Below are positions 1 through 9,343 of a stretch of DNA of 64,000 nucleotides, piece after piece. A program made the position numbers and the translations under genes. The DNA comes from JBEGHD01 sp049334165 (GTDB taxonomy: Bacteria; Bacteroidota; Bacteroidia; Flavobacteriales_D; Sanyastnellaceae), in the NCBI GenBank assembly GCA_049334165.1, contig JBEGHD010000007.1; one strand, given 5' to 3'. Every line of letters starts with the position of its first letter. Position 1 is the first letter of the stretch. The notes under the pieces are model-generated. The model worked only from the letters and a program-made list of their open reading frames with translations. It was not told the DNA's origin and did not search any database.

Positions 1-3000
1 GAATCAACAGTGCTGTTACCGCAAGCATCAGTAGCAGTGAAAGTGCGAACGATAGTGAAGTTTTGCGCGCAGTCACCAGCGATGGTGTCTACAGCAACTT
101 CTAGCGTTACATCAGAGCAGTTGTCAGAGTATTCAGCACCTGCGTAGTTGATGTCCTCATCGCAGCTATAAGCAGCGTCAGCAGGAACAAACAACTCAGG
201 AGCAGTAGTATCGATCACGTTGATGGTTTGCGTTTGGCTAGTAGCGTTAGCGCAAGCATCAGTGATTGTCCATGTGCGTTCGATTGTGTACTCACCAGCG
301 CAGTCACCTTCGATGATAGTTTCACCATCGTAAGAAAGAGTCACGTCAGTGCAGTTATCGTCAAATCCGATTTGAACTCCATCAACAGAAGGAACTTCGC
401 TGCATTCTACAGTGAGGTCTTCTGGGAAAGAAGTGAATACCGGAGCAACTTCATCGATAAGTGTGATGATTTGCTGGAACTCAGATGAGTTACCGCAAGC
501 ATCAGTAGCAACGTAGTCACGGATGATACGACCAGCGCATCCACCAGAAACACCTGTCTCGGTGTAAGTGATAGTTACATCGTTACAGTTGTCAGTAGCT
601 TCGATCATGATGCTGTCATCAATATTGTCGCAAGCCATGTCAACTTCAATTTCACCTTCAATTACAGGAGCGGTAGTGTCCACTACAGTGATGATTTGCT
701 GAGCCGTAGCTTCATTTCCGCAGTCATCAACAGCAGTGAAAGTTCTCACGATTACTGTCTCGCAAGTTGATTCGTCAACTGAATCTTCGAAAGAAACAGA
801 AACAGAACCGCAGTTGTCAGTTGCTGTAGCCATATCTGATGGCAGCTCAGCATCGCACTCTACAGTTACGTTTTCTGGAACGAAATCAAATTCTGGAGCA
901 GTTTCATCGTAGATAGAGATTTCCTGGCTAGCAGAAGATTCGTTTCCGCATCCGTCTACAGCAGTGAAAGTTCTAACGATTGTGTAGTTACCTGGGCAGT
1001 CACCAGCAAGTGTGTCAGCTTCTACTGAAACAGTAGCACCTGAACAAACGTCAACAGCTTCTGCATCTTCGTAAACTACTTCCTCATCGCAGCTGTAAGA
1101 AGCAGCTTCAGGAACGAAAGTGAACTCTGGAGCAGTGTTGTCAACGATAGTCACTGTGAAAGTGTGCACTACGGTGTTTCCACAGTTATCGGTCGCTGTG
1201 AAAGTTTTTCCGCACTCAGCAACTACAGGGCACTCAAGACCTTCTGTTACGAGGAATGGCTCGTAAGTGAATTCTACATTCGCAGAATCTGTACAGTTGT
1301 CAAGAGCGTAAGGGAATGAAGTATCAATTTCATCGAGGTAAACAAGAATGTCTTCCAAACCTTCGAAATCAACACACTCGATTGTGAAGTCTTCTGGCAT
1401 GTCGAAGAACTCTGGTGCAGTTTCATCAACAAGTGTGATGATTTGCTCTGCACTTGCTTCGTTACCACACTCGTCAACCGCTACAAAAGTACGGATGATA
1501 CGACCTGTGCATCCACCAGAAACCGGCTCGTCATTGTAAGAAACTGAAACTTCACCGCAGTTGTCAGAAACTGGGATTTCAGTAGCTACGATGTTATCGC
1601 AAGCCATGTCGATTTCGATTTCGTACTCTCCAAATACTGGAGCAGTAGTGTCTTCAACGAAGATGGTGTGTGAGATTGAAGATTCGTTTCCGCAAGCGTC
1701 AACAGCAGTGTAAGTTCTTACAAAGCTATAAGCCTGTGGGCACTCTTCGTTCATCACTTCTTCGCTATCAGAGTAAGATACCTCCACGTCAGAGCAGTTG
1801 TCTGAAGCAGCAGGAAGTACTACTGGAATATCATCGCTGCACTCGAAAGTTTCGTTTGACAACTCTACTTCGAATACAGGAGCAGTCGTGTCTACTACCT
1901 CGATTGTTTGAGTAGCAATTACTTCGTTTCCGCACTCATCAAATCCGCGGAAGATTCTGTTGAGGGTGTATTCGCTTTCGCACTCACCATCAACGATTTC
2001 TTCAGTCATTTCGATATTTACTTCACCGCAGTTGTCTTCAGCAGTTGGGTAAACTACTTCTGGTAGTTCATCGCTGCACTCAACAACTTCGTTTTCTGGG
2101 AAAGAAGTAAATACTGGAGAAGTAGTGTCTTCAACAACAATAGTTGCAGAAGCTTCACTTACGTTTTCGCAGTAGTCAGTAGCAACCCAGTTCCACACGA
2201 TAGTGTAGTTCTGTGGGCAGTCACCTTCAATGATTTCTTCTGTAAACTCAAGCTCTACATCGTATCCGCAAGCATCAGTAGCCGTAACTTCTGGAGTTGG
2301 GATCTCATCGCACTCTACAGTACCGCTTTCTGGTACACCCACAATTTCTGGGGCAGTAGTGTCGGTAATAGTGATGTACTGAGTTGCAGTTGATGTGTTT
2401 CCGCATCCGTCATCGGCAGTGTAGGTACGAACCAATACACCGAGGCATCCACCTGATTGAAGTTGATCTTCGTAAGTGATATCAACATCCTGGCAGTTGT
2501 CCTGAGCAGAAACAAAAATTTGATCCGTTTCATCGCATTCAACAAAAAGCTGAACATCGAAAGGATCGAAAACTGGAGCAGTAGTGTCTACTACAGTGAT
2601 GATTTGAGTTGCAGTAGCTACGTTTTCGCAACCATCGTTCGCGTAGAAAGTACGCTCGATGATAGTTTCGCAAGAATCTCCCGAAACTGCGTCTTCGTAA
2701 GTTACTTCAACATCCTGGCAGTTGTCTTCGGCTTCAGCCAAAACAACAGCTACATCTTCATCACATTCGTAAGTAATATCTTCAGGAACGAAAGTGAATT
2801 CCGGTGCAGTAGTGTCTACTACAGTGATCACTTGTTCGTGAATTGCGGTGTTTCCGCAAATATCTTCGGCAATCCATGTGCGAGTAAGAGTGTACTCACA
2901 TCCTTCACCGTTTTGTTCTTCACCAACGTATTCGATAGAAACGTCTCCAACGCAGTTATCTTCCGCTTCAACTCCTTCGAAGAGTTCAACAGGAAGCTCA

Positions 3001-4838
3001 TCGCATTCTACTGTGAAGTCCTCAGGAACTACAGTGAATACTGGAGCAGTTTCATCATTCACAGTGATAGTCTGTGTTTCAACTACCTGGTTACCGCAAT
3101 CGTCAGATGCGCGGTAGAGGTAAGTGAACTCAGTGTTGTTAGGGCAGTCAGATTCTTGCTGCTCTTCACACTCAGCATCAACGTTCACGTCACCGTGACC
3201 TTCTACGTATTGTCCGTCAACAGTTCCTGTGTAAGTAAACCATCCTGAAAGACCGTAGTTGGTGTTTTTGTTGTTGGCAGCTTCACCAATTTGGAAACCG
3301 AACGTGTAGTCAGATGGCATGTGGTAGAAGTTCAAAACATCACCAGCAAAGTCACCCAATCCTGTGAGGGTTGAGAAACCGTCAGCCATTTCGTAGTAAG
3401 TCCAGTCTTCGTAGTTAGTTCCGGCAATTCCGAGGTCATCTTTGTAAAGACGTCCCATACCTGACCAGGTATCCCAGTCGCTAGCATTTTGGAACCAAAA
3501 ATCAACATAGAAAGATTCGCTTGGGTTCATGTCATTAACTACTGTACCGTAGAGGTGAGCAGTACCGTCAGCGAACTGATCGAAAGTTCCACCGTTAGCA
3601 TCCCATACGAAGTGATCGCTGGAAGCGTAAGAGAAATCATCCAACCAAACACTCCAATCGGCACCTGGTCCGAAAGCAGTTGAAAGATCGCAAGTAGAAA
3701 TAAGCTCTCCGGTGTTAGACTCGAAGGCTTCAACTTCAACAGATTCTTCGCTGCATGCATCAGTAGCAGAAAGCTGCTCTGGAGCTGGCACTTCTTCGAG
3801 GCAGCTAACAGTCAGTTCAGCAACAAACTCATCGAGTTCTGGAGCATCGAGGTCGAAAATTTCAATTGTCTGTGTGCAAGACTCAGAAAGGTCTCCAACA
3901 GAAACAGTGAAAGTACGCTCGAGGATTGCCGGGCAACCTTCAGTGTACACTTCAGAAACTTCAACAACGGCTTCGCCATCGCAAGAGCTTTCAAAAGAAA
4001 CGTCTCCTAGAGACTCAACAGAAATGTCGTCACCACACTCTACAACTGCATCCTCTGGGCAAGTCAGAGCGATAGAGCAAGTGTTGGCGCCTTCAGCGGC
4101 ATATCCAACGAGGTTGTTTACAAAATTCACAGCGTCTGGTTGTGGAGTCCAGCTTCCGAAATAAGGAATTGTTGCACCACCAGCTACTACCAATCCATTG
4201 CCATAAGGCATTTCAGCAAAAACAATCTTGGTGTCGTCAGCTGAGTCCTTTGTGATTCCGGTCATACCAGCCGGGCAAATAATTGCGTGGCCAAACCAGC
4301 TTCCATCGATCACAGAAGCCACACCATCATAAGCTGGGTGGTTTGTGTCAACAGCTTCACCCATATCAACGAATGATGGATAGTTAAGTGAAATACCAAA
4401 CCCGAAATCCATACCATCACCTTCATTAGGAGCGGCATTGATTAAAAGGTGGCCTCCACTAGAAACCCAGCTTTCCATAGCAGCCTGATTGGCCTGAATA
4501 AAAGCTTCCATTTCATTGGCGCCTGCATCTCCACCTTCCATATAAATGAAGTCGTGGTTGGCAAAAAGGTCGCCAGCGTTTACTGTCTCGAAACGGAGAT
4601 CATCCCAGTTTCCGCTACCGAAGACAGCGTCCATAGCATTAGAAGAAGCTCCTGAACTGAATCCCCATAGATTTTGCTGGGAACGCAAAAAGGCAGCTTG
4701 AGCACTAAGTTCATTAGTGCTTAGTAACACAAAAAGGAAACTTACCAGCATCACAGCCAGGTTTCCTCGAGAAAATTTTCTAACGGGCGTAGTGCAACAA
4801 TTGTCACTTGCACCGAAAGAAGTTGTAGAATACCTCAT
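1..4838 (-). CDS. giant secreted HYR/Ig-like repeat protein, C-terminus beyond the left edge
   Basis: An open frame of 1612 codons runs leftward from ATG at 4838 to base 1 without a stop, so the gene is partial. Residues 1-47 form a long signal peptide ending near SAQ. Residues about 50-250 look like a ThuA/class I glutamine amidotransferase-like fold, with segments such as FIYMEGGDAGANE and SSGGHLLINAAPNEG; this is inferred from pattern only. After one HYR-like unit, a separate module of about 170 residues (roughly 383-551, rich in W, Y and D) interrupts the array. It is followed by at least 13 units of about 80-90 residues, each starting near D-x-T-A-P and carrying a D-x-C-G-N motif. Such arrays are known in exported Bacteroidota adhesin-like proteins. 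A T9SS sorting domain is expected outside the window but not seen. A -7 box lies about 95 bases upstream of the start. Confidence 0.85.
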   Translation of the reverse strand, partial: MRYSTTSFGASDNCCTTPVRKFSRGNLAVMLVSFLFVLLSTNELSAQAAFLRSQQNLWGFSSGASSNAMDAVFGSGNWDDLRFETVNAGDLFANHDFIYMEGGDAGANEMEAFIQANQAAMESWVSSGGHLLINAAPNEGDGMDFGFGISLNYPSFVDMGEAVDTNHPAYDGVASVIDGSWFGHAIICPAGMTGITKDSADDTKIVFAEMPYGNGLVVAGGATIPYFGSWTPQPDAVNFVNNLVGYAAEGANTCSIALTCPEDAVVECGDDISVESLGDVSFESSCDGEAVVEVSEVYTEGCPAILERTFTVSVGDLSESCTQTIEIFDLDAPELDEFVAELTVSCLEEVPAPEQLSATDACSEESVEVEAFESNTGELISTCDLSTAFGPGADWSVWLDDFSYASSDHFVWDANGGTFDQFADGTAHLYGTVVNDMNPSESFYVDFWFQNASDWDTWSGMGRLYKDDLGIAGTNYEDWTYYEMADGFSTLTGLGDFAGDVLNFYHMPSDYTFGFQIGEAANNKNTNYGLSGWFTYTGTVDGQYVEGHGDVNVDAECEEQQESDCPNNTEFTYLYRASDDCGNQVVETQTITVNDETAPVFTVVPEDFTVECDELPVELFEGVEAEDNCVGDVSIEYVGEEQNGEGCEYTLTRTWIAEDICGNTAIHEQVITVVDTTAPEFTFVPEDITYECDEDVAVVLAEAEDNCQDVEVTYEDAVSGDSCETIIERTFYANDGCENVATATQIITVVDTTAPVFDPFDVQLFVECDETDQIFVSAQDNCQDVDITYEDQLQSGGCLGVLVRTYTADDGCGNTSTATQYITITDTTAPEIVGVPESGTVECDEIPTPEVTATDACGYDVELEFTEEIIEGDCPQNYTIVWNWVATDYCENVSEASATIVVEDTTSPVFTSFPENEVVECSDELPEVVYPTAEDNCGEVNIEMTEEIVDGECESEYTLNRIFRGFDECGNEVIATQTIEVVDTTAPVFEVELSNETFECSDDIPVVLPAASDNCSDVEVSYSDSEEVMNEECPQAYSFVRTYTAVDACGNESSISHTIFVEDTTAPVFGEYEIEIDMACDNIVATEIPVSDNCGEVSVSYNDEPVSGGCTGRIIRTFVAVDECGNEASAEQIITLVDETAPEFFDMPEDFTIECVDFEGLEDILVYLDEIDTSFPYALDNCTDSANVEFTYEPFLVTEGLECPVVAECGKTFTATDNCGNTVVHTFTVTIVDNTAPEFTFVPEAASYSCDEEVVYEDAEAVDVCSGATVSVEADTLAGDCPGNYTIVRTFTAVDGCGNESSASQEISIYDETAPEFDFVPENVTVECDAELPSDMATATDNCGSVSVSFEDSVDESTCETVIVRTFTAVDDCGNEATAQQIITVVDTTAPVIEGEIEVDMACDNIDDSIMIEATDNCNDVTITYTETGVSGGCAGRIIRDYVATDACGNSSEFQQIITLIDEVAPVFTSFPEDLTVECSEVPSVDGVQIGFDDNCTDVTLSYDGETIIEGDCAGEYTIERTWTITDACANATSQTQTINVIDTTAPELFVPADAAYSCDEDINYAGAEYSDNCSDVTLEVAVDTIAGDCAQNFTIVRTFTATDACGNSTVD

Positions 4839-4930
4839 ACTTTAAGTTTTTGTTAATAAAGTTGATTTTTGAGGTAAGCCCTACAAGAAGAGATGTGTAG
4901 ATAGATAAGACTGTTTTCAGTAGTCGACTG

Positions 4931-4938
4931 CAAAGATA
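4931..4938 (-). promoter_or_regulatory. Bacteroidota -7 promoter box TATCTTTG
   Basis: Exact match to TAnnTTTG on the minus strand, followed by GCAG. It sits about 93 bases before the ATG of the giant repeat protein and is the best promoter candidate in the 226-base gap. Confidence 0.6.
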
Positions 4939-5064
4939 AGTCAATTTCGATGAATCTACCAAATCAATAGACGAAAAAAATTAAATAAAGGACCAATACG
5001 CTGTTTTAGAAGATTAAAATCTGACCATCAATACGTTGTAAAAAGTGTATTTTCGAGCAGTGAA

Positions 5065-5847
5065 ATGAAAGTTATGAATGGATTCGGAATTGTAGACCTG
5101 GCGGTGATTCCAGGCAGAAAGGAACCACGTGATTCTTCAGAAATGGTTACCCAGTTACTCCTTGGTGAAGTGTACTCCATTGAGGACGAAAAAGAAAAGT
5201 GGGTCCAGGTGAAGAATAATTTCGATGAATACGTCTGTTGGATCGATAAAAAGCAATTTGTGGAGATTACTCATGCTGAATTCGATGAGTATAGGCTCAA
5301 TGAATTTCCGAGAGTAACCAGCTTCAGCTCATCAGGCGGCTTCGAAACCGGAGACCTACTATTACCAGTGGGAGCTGTTCTGCCTTTTTATGGAAAAGGT
5401 CATTTTAAAATTCGCAACCAGAAATTTCAATCGGATTGTAAAGTTTCACCTATTTCAAAGGAAAAAATCCCTGAAGTGGCGAAAGGCTATTTGAATACAC
5501 CTTACCTGTGGGGAGGAAAAACGCAGTGGGGCATCGATTGCAGCGGACTTGTGCAGGTTGTTTTTTCACTTGCGGGAATCAATTTGAAGCGCGATGCCTG
5601 GCAACAGGCCGAGCAAGGTGAAACTGTGGCGTTTATAGAAGAGGCCGAAACTGGAGATCTCGCTTTTTTTGATAATTCCGAGGGAAGAATCACGCACGTG
5701 GGAATTGTTTTAGACGGTGTAAACGGTGGAAAGGAAATAATTCACGCTTCAGGTCGGGTGCGAATTAATCAGCTCGATCATCAGGGTATTTACGATCGGA
5801 ACAAGAAGCGCTACACGCATCAGCTCAGAATTATTAAACGGTACTAA
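5065..5847 (+). CDS. SH3-like / NlpC/P60 family cysteine peptidase
   Basis: A 260-residue protein of the C40 family, which cleaves peptide cross-bridges of peptidoglycan, typically D-glutamyl-diamino acid bonds. The N-terminal part (about 1-130) resembles bacterial SH3-type domains. The NlpC/P60 domain occupies about 135-255. The catalytic Cys159 lies in the motif DCSGL, the first His211 in THVGIV, and His227 in IIHASG, so the catalytic set looks complete. No clear signal peptide is visible, so the protein is cytoplasmic or exported by another route. The start at 5065 is favoured because a TATTTTCG box lies just upstream. The symporter gene follows after 32 bases in the same direction, and co-transcription is likely. 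Uptake and turnover of wall peptides would be a plausible joint role, but this is inference. Confidence 0.85.
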   Translation: MKVMNGFGIVDLAVIPGRKEPRDSSEMVTQLLLGEVYSIEDEKEKWVQVKNNFDEYVCWIDKKQFVEITHAEFDEYRLNEFPRVTSFSSSGGFETGDLLLPVGAVLPFYGKGHFKIRNQKFQSDCKVSPISKEKIPEVAKGYLNTPYLWGGKTQWGIDCSGLVQVVFSLAGINLKRDAWQQAEQGETVAFIEEAETGDLAFFDNSEGRITHVGIVLDGVNGGKEIIHASGRVRINQLDHQGIYDRNKKRYTHQLRIIKRY

Positions 5848-5879
5848 ACAGTCATCCTCAATTCTATCAACGTTAGCTT

Positions 5880-7685
5880 ATGAATCTTACCGCCCTTGAC
5901 TGGTCGATCGTTGCCGTCTTTTTTGTCATCACTCTGACAATTGGAATTATCACGTCCAGAAAAGCAGGCAAAAGCAGCAAGGAGTTTTTCCTTTCAGGAA
6001 GGAACATGCCGTGGTGGTTGCTGGGTGTTTCAATGGTTGCAACAACTTTCTCTGCTGATACGCCCAATCTGGTTACAGACATTGTTCGCCAACAAGGAGT
6101 TTCGGGAAACTGGCAGTGGTGGGCTTTTCTCCTGACTGGAATGCTCACGGTTTTTATTTACGCCAAGCTCTGGCGAAGATCGGGCGTACTCACCGACCTC
6201 GAGTTTTACGAATTGCGCTACAGCGGAAAAGAAGCTGCCATTCTGCGGGGATTTCGAGCGCTTTACCTTGGAGTGTTTTTTAATGTGGTGATAATGGCGA
6301 GCGTCACTCTTGCAGCCATCAAAATTGGCGGTGTGTTGCTCGGCCTCAATCCCTATGAAACTGTTGTGATCGCTTCCATTGTAACTGTTGCCTACTCAGC
6401 TCTAGGTGGATTGCGAGGCGTGATTCTAACGGATTTCTTCCAATTCTTCATCGCAATTATTGGAGCCATTTGGGCAGCGAACGTGATTCTAGATTTGCCT
6501 CAGATTGGCGGCCTAACAGGGCTTATGGAAAATGAGCTGGTTATTGATCACACTAATTTTCTTCCAGATTTCAACAATCCCAAAGAACTGATACCTCTGT
6601 TTATCATTCCACTCGCAGTGCAATGGTGGAGCGTTTGGTATCCGGGAGCAGAGCCTGGCGGTGGAGGCTACATTGCTCAACGTATGCTCTCGGCAAAGAA
6701 TGAAAGTCACGCCATTGGAGCTACACTATTTTTCAACATTGCTCACTACGCTTTGCGTCCGTGGCCCTGGATTATCATCGCACTTGCTTCGCTGATTGTT
6801 TTTCCGATGACCTCGATAGAAGGAGAGGGGTTGGCTTCTCTTCAAAAGGCTTTTCCCGATGTGCCTTTGAATAAGCTTGGTCACGACATGGCTTACCCAG
6901 CTATGTTGACGTACCTTCCTGCGGGGTTGCTCGGACTGGTAGTGGCCTCGCTAATCGCAGCTTTTATGAGCACTATTTCTACTCACCTGAACTGGGGAAG
7001 TAGTTACGTAGTCAATGATTTTTTCGTGCGATTTGTCAATCCAGACGCTTCAGAAAAAGATCAGGTTTGGGTTGGTCGGATATCGACCGTGGTGTTGATG
7101 ATGCTTGCAGCTGTGCTGGCACTTTTTTTAGAGTCAGCGATGGATGTTTTTCAAATTATGTTGCAGATCGGAGCGGGCACCGGATTGATTTTTATCCTGC
7201 GTTGGTTTTGGTGGAGAATTAATGCGTACAGCGAGATTTCAGGAATGGTGATTTCATTCATCGTAGCCTTGGTTTTGGTCGGAAGCGATACGGGTCTCGA
7301 AAGTTGGCAAGAGCTTCTAATTGGTCTCGGAGTTACAACAGTAGGTTGGGTGCTGGCCACGCTACTCACACCACCAACTGACACAGATAAGCTCCTAAGT
7401 TTTTACAAGCTCATCAGACCATACGGAAGCGGCTGGAAGAAACTCTTTAGAAACAACAGTGGTCAGCTCGATTCCGATTTGAATATTGAAGATTTGCCGT
7501 CAAGTGGCAGCAGTCTACCGGCCGAAATTTTAGGCATGGTCATCGGCTGTGCTACGGTTTATTCTGCCCTTTTTGCCACCGGAAGCTTTCTTTACAGTAA
7601 CTACCTTCTGGCCTGGATTCTAACAGTAATTGCTGCTACAGGTGCTGTGGGTATTGTTTTGCTTTGGAAGAAGATTAGGGCGTAG
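5880..7685 (+). CDS. sodium:solute symporter (SSS family)
   Basis: A 601-residue polytopic membrane protein of the sodium:solute symporter family, which couples Na+ entry to solute uptake across the inner membrane. The N-terminus (LDWSIVAVFFVITLTIGI) is the usual first helix, followed by a family-like block with FFLSGRNMPWW and ATTFSADTPNL. About 13-15 hydrophobic segments can be traced, and the length is usual for Bacteroidota members. The substrate cannot be read from the sequence. Bacteroidota paralogues have been linked to sugars, sialic acid, amino acids or short acids. The upstream neighbour is a peptidoglycan peptidase, so a cell-wall-derived solute is possible but unproven. Confidence 0.88.
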   Translation: MNLTALDWSIVAVFFVITLTIGIITSRKAGKSSKEFFLSGRNMPWWLLGVSMVATTFSADTPNLVTDIVRQQGVSGNWQWWAFLLTGMLTVFIYAKLWRRSGVLTDLEFYELRYSGKEAAILRGFRALYLGVFFNVVIMASVTLAAIKIGGVLLGLNPYETVVIASIVTVAYSALGGLRGVILTDFFQFFIAIIGAIWAANVILDLPQIGGLTGLMENELVIDHTNFLPDFNNPKELIPLFIIPLAVQWWSVWYPGAEPGGGGYIAQRMLSAKNESHAIGATLFFNIAHYALRPWPWIIIALASLIVFPMTSIEGEGLASLQKAFPDVPLNKLGHDMAYPAMLTYLPAGLLGLVVASLIAAFMSTISTHLNWGSSYVVNDFFVRFVNPDASEKDQVWVGRISTVVLMMLAAVLALFLESAMDVFQIMLQIGAGTGLIFILRWFWWRINAYSEISGMVISFIVALVLVGSDTGLESWQELLIGLGVTTVGWVLATLLTPPTDTDKLLSFYKLIRPYGSGWKKLFRNNSGQLDSDLNIEDLPSSGSSLPAEILGMVIGCATVYSALFATGSFLYSNYLLAWILTVIAATGAVGIVLLWKKIRA

Positions 7686-7780
7686 CTAGGTAATGGGCAA
7701 TCGGCAATAAGCAAATTGCAACGGGTAATTTGCATTTATGGACGTGGCGACTTTGTGCGAAATAACTCTTAGACCATAAT

Positions 7781-7798
7781 GTCGTCCCTCTGGGACTT
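7781..7798 (+). repeat. REP-like hairpin element, copy 1
   Basis: The bases GTCGTCCCTCTGGGACTT form a short stem (GTCCC with GGGAC). A near-identical copy starts 55 bases downstream and the flanks also match loosely (CATAATTC after copy 1, CATAAATTC after copy 2). It resembles scattered extragenic hairpins associated with IS200-like (RAYT) transposases in other bacteria; no such transposase is seen here. Confidence 0.45.
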
Positions 7799-7835
7799 AG
7801 CACATAATTCCAACAAACCGATTATCTACCAAAGT

Positions 7836-7853
7836 GTCGTCCCGCTGGGACTT
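7836..7853 (+). repeat. REP-like hairpin element, copy 2
   Basis: The bases GTCGTCCCGCTGGGACTT differ from copy 1 at one position, in the loop, so the stem is conserved. The element lies just before the small open frame at 7872. Confidence 0.45.
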
Positions 7854-7871
7854 TAATAGCATAAATTCAAA

Positions 7872-7994
7872 ATGCCCGGTAAACAACTTTATCTCAAACA
7901 CCACGGGCACTGCACCTCCGAACACGAGCGTCAAGCTGCTGCAATGATCAATTTCTACTTTATCTCCAATAGACCAATGGTTAACCTTAATTAG
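7872..7994 (+). CDS. doubtful 40-residue open frame next to REP-like repeats
   Basis: ATG to TAG encodes 40 residues beginning MPGKQLYLKHHG, with several His residues. It is not recognised. The position just after the hairpin repeats, with no promoter box, suggests chance or a remnant of a mobile element. Listed only so that the gap is fully described. Confidence 0.15.
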   Translation: MPGKQLYLKHHGHCTSEHERQAAAMINFYFISNRPMVNLN

Positions 7995-8016
7995 GGATGA
8001 TCATTAATTCGTAATT

Positions 8017-9174
8017 CTAATAGAACGTCTTCCCGTCCTTTTGCATTTTTCTCAACATCGGGCTGCAGCGATAGCGATCTTCGTGGTACTCGTCATACAG
8101 GCGATCCATCGTTTCCACGCAGTGATCAATACCTTTTTCATCTGCCCACTTCAGGAGACCTTTAGGATAGTTCACCCCTTTGGTCATGGCCAGGTCGATG
8201 TCATCTCTGGAGGCGATATTCATATAAAGCGCATCCGCTGCTTCATTGATAAGCATCACGAGAATTCTCCAAACAATGTTTTCTCCCAGTTCCTTGTCCT
8301 TGTTTGGCTCTGCTTCTTTTGCATCGGCAGAATAGTCGTAATAGCCCCTGTTTGTTTTTCTTCCCAGCCAGCCTGCTTCTGCATGGCGCTTTTGAGTGAA
8401 TGATGGCTTGTAGCGTGGGTCGTTGTAGAAAGCCTGGAAAACTGATTCAGTCACTGCGTAATTCACATCGTTTCCGATGAAATCCATCAGTTCGAACGGG
8501 CCCATGCGGAAACCGCCAATTTCTTTCATGGCCCAGTCGATAGTGGCGAAATCGGCAAAACCTTCATCGTAGATTCGAAGTGCTTCTCCGTAAAAAGGAC
8601 GAGCAACGCGGTTGACGATAAATCCGGGTGTGTCTTTGGCGAGCACTGTTTTCTTCTTCCAGGAATCAATGAGTACACGCGATTTTTTGGTTGTTTCGTC
8701 AGAAGTTTGAACAGCTGGAATAATTTCCACAAGAGGCATCAACGGAGCAGGATTGAAAAAGTGAATTCCAATTACTCGCTCCGGCATTTTGCAAGCTGCA
8801 GCTATTGAAGCAATGGACAGCGATGAGGTGTTCGATGCCAGCACAGCTTCATCATCAACGATTTCCTCCAGGTTTTCAAAAACCGCTTTCTTCACATCGA
8901 TTTTTTCTACGATCGCTTCAATTACCAACTGGCACTCCGAAAAGTCAACGAGATTTTCAGTGTAGGAAATGTTGCCTTCAATTTCTTTTTTCCGCTTGTC
9001 ATCGATTTTACCTTTTTCGACCAGACGGCTCATGATTTTTGAAAGCTTCTCCTGCGATGTTTTCAGTGCATCGGTGTTTTTGTCAGAAAGCACAACCTTG
9101 TGACCTGCCTGCGAGGCCACTTGTGCAATTCCACTTCCCATAGCACCTGCACCTAATATTCCTACTTTAATCAT
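8017..9174 (-). CDS. 3-hydroxyacyl-CoA / 3-hydroxybutyryl-CoA dehydrogenase
   Basis: A 385-residue NAD(P)-dependent dehydrogenase that oxidises L-3-hydroxyacyl-CoA to 3-oxoacyl-CoA, or the reverse, in beta-oxidation or butyrate-type metabolism. The Rossmann motif GAGAMGSGIAQ is at residues about 8-18. SNTSSLSI and the family signature IHFFNPAPLMPLVEI follow in the N-terminal domain (1-180). Two C-terminal 3HCDH-type domains follow (about 185-280 and 295-380). The length exceeds that of single-domain enzymes (about 280-300) and fits the PaaH/FadB2-like two-domain form. It stands alone, divergent from the DUF547 gene, with no thiolase or hydratase beside it. The exact chain-length preference cannot be read. 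Confidence 0.88.
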   Translation of the reverse strand: MIKVGILGAGAMGSGIAQVASQAGHKVVLSDKNTDALKTSQEKLSKIMSRLVEKGKIDDKRKKEIEGNISYTENLVDFSECQLVIEAIVEKIDVKKAVFENLEEIVDDEAVLASNTSSLSIASIAAACKMPERVIGIHFFNPAPLMPLVEIIPAVQTSDETTKKSRVLIDSWKKKTVLAKDTPGFIVNRVARPFYGEALRIYDEGFADFATIDWAMKEIGGFRMGPFELMDFIGNDVNYAVTESVFQAFYNDPRYKPSFTQKRHAEAGWLGRKTNRGYYDYSADAKEAEPNKDKELGENIVWRILVMLINEAADALYMNIASRDDIDLAMTKGVNYPKGLLKWADEKGIDHCVETMDRLYDEYHEDRYRCSPMLRKMQKDGKTFY

Positions 9175-9294
9175 TGTTTTCTATTTCGGTTCGCTGCGAA
9201 ATTCATTGAAAAATGATGAACTTGCAAGGAGCTGGGGTATTTCTCCAGTGAAATTTGGCCTGCAATGTGATGTAGCGTCCTTGATTTCGTGATC

Positions 9295-9309
9295 GATTCG
9301 TGACGAATC
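9295..9309. promoter_or_regulatory. 15-bp palindrome upstream of the DUF547 promoter
   Basis: GATTCGT-G-ACGAATC is a perfect inverted repeat around one base. It sits 6 bases upstream of the -7 box at 9315, between two divergent genes, which is a position suited to a repressor or activator site. Confidence 0.45.
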
Positions 9310-9314
9310 TCCAC

Positions 9315-9322
9315 TACTTTTG
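9315..9322 (+). promoter_or_regulatory. Bacteroidota -7 promoter box TACTTTTG
   Basis: Exact TAnnTTTG match. Transcription would begin near 9329, so a TTG start at 9320 is excluded and the ATG at 9344 is favoured. Confidence 0.65.
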
Positions 9323-9343
9323 ATCAAACAAAAATTTGATAAC

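Larger units (their letters stand above)
7686..8016. other. 330-base gap with REP-like hairpins and no clear gene
   Basis: The stretch lies between the symporter and the oppositely oriented dehydrogenase. It holds a weak inverted repeat (7711-7717 with 7727-7733), two copies of a short hairpin element near 7781 and 7836, and a 40-codon open frame at 7872-7994. No convincing terminator with a T-run was seen for either gene. Confidence 0.5.

Noticed and set aside
2457..3248. A 263-codon plus-strand open frame inside the giant repeat gene
   Set aside because: It runs antisense to the HYR repeats, is rich in Ser, Val and Phe and has no promoter or known domain; it is a shadow of the repeated codons.
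1..3300. Regular repeats that could suggest a CRISPR array
   Set aside because: The periodicity is about 250 bases, the sequence stays in frame, and the repeated peptides are HYR-like domains.
3712..4164. A 150-codon plus-strand open frame
   Set aside because: It overlaps the amidotransferase-like and HYR part of the giant gene on the other strand and is Ser/Thr-rich low-complexity shadow coding.
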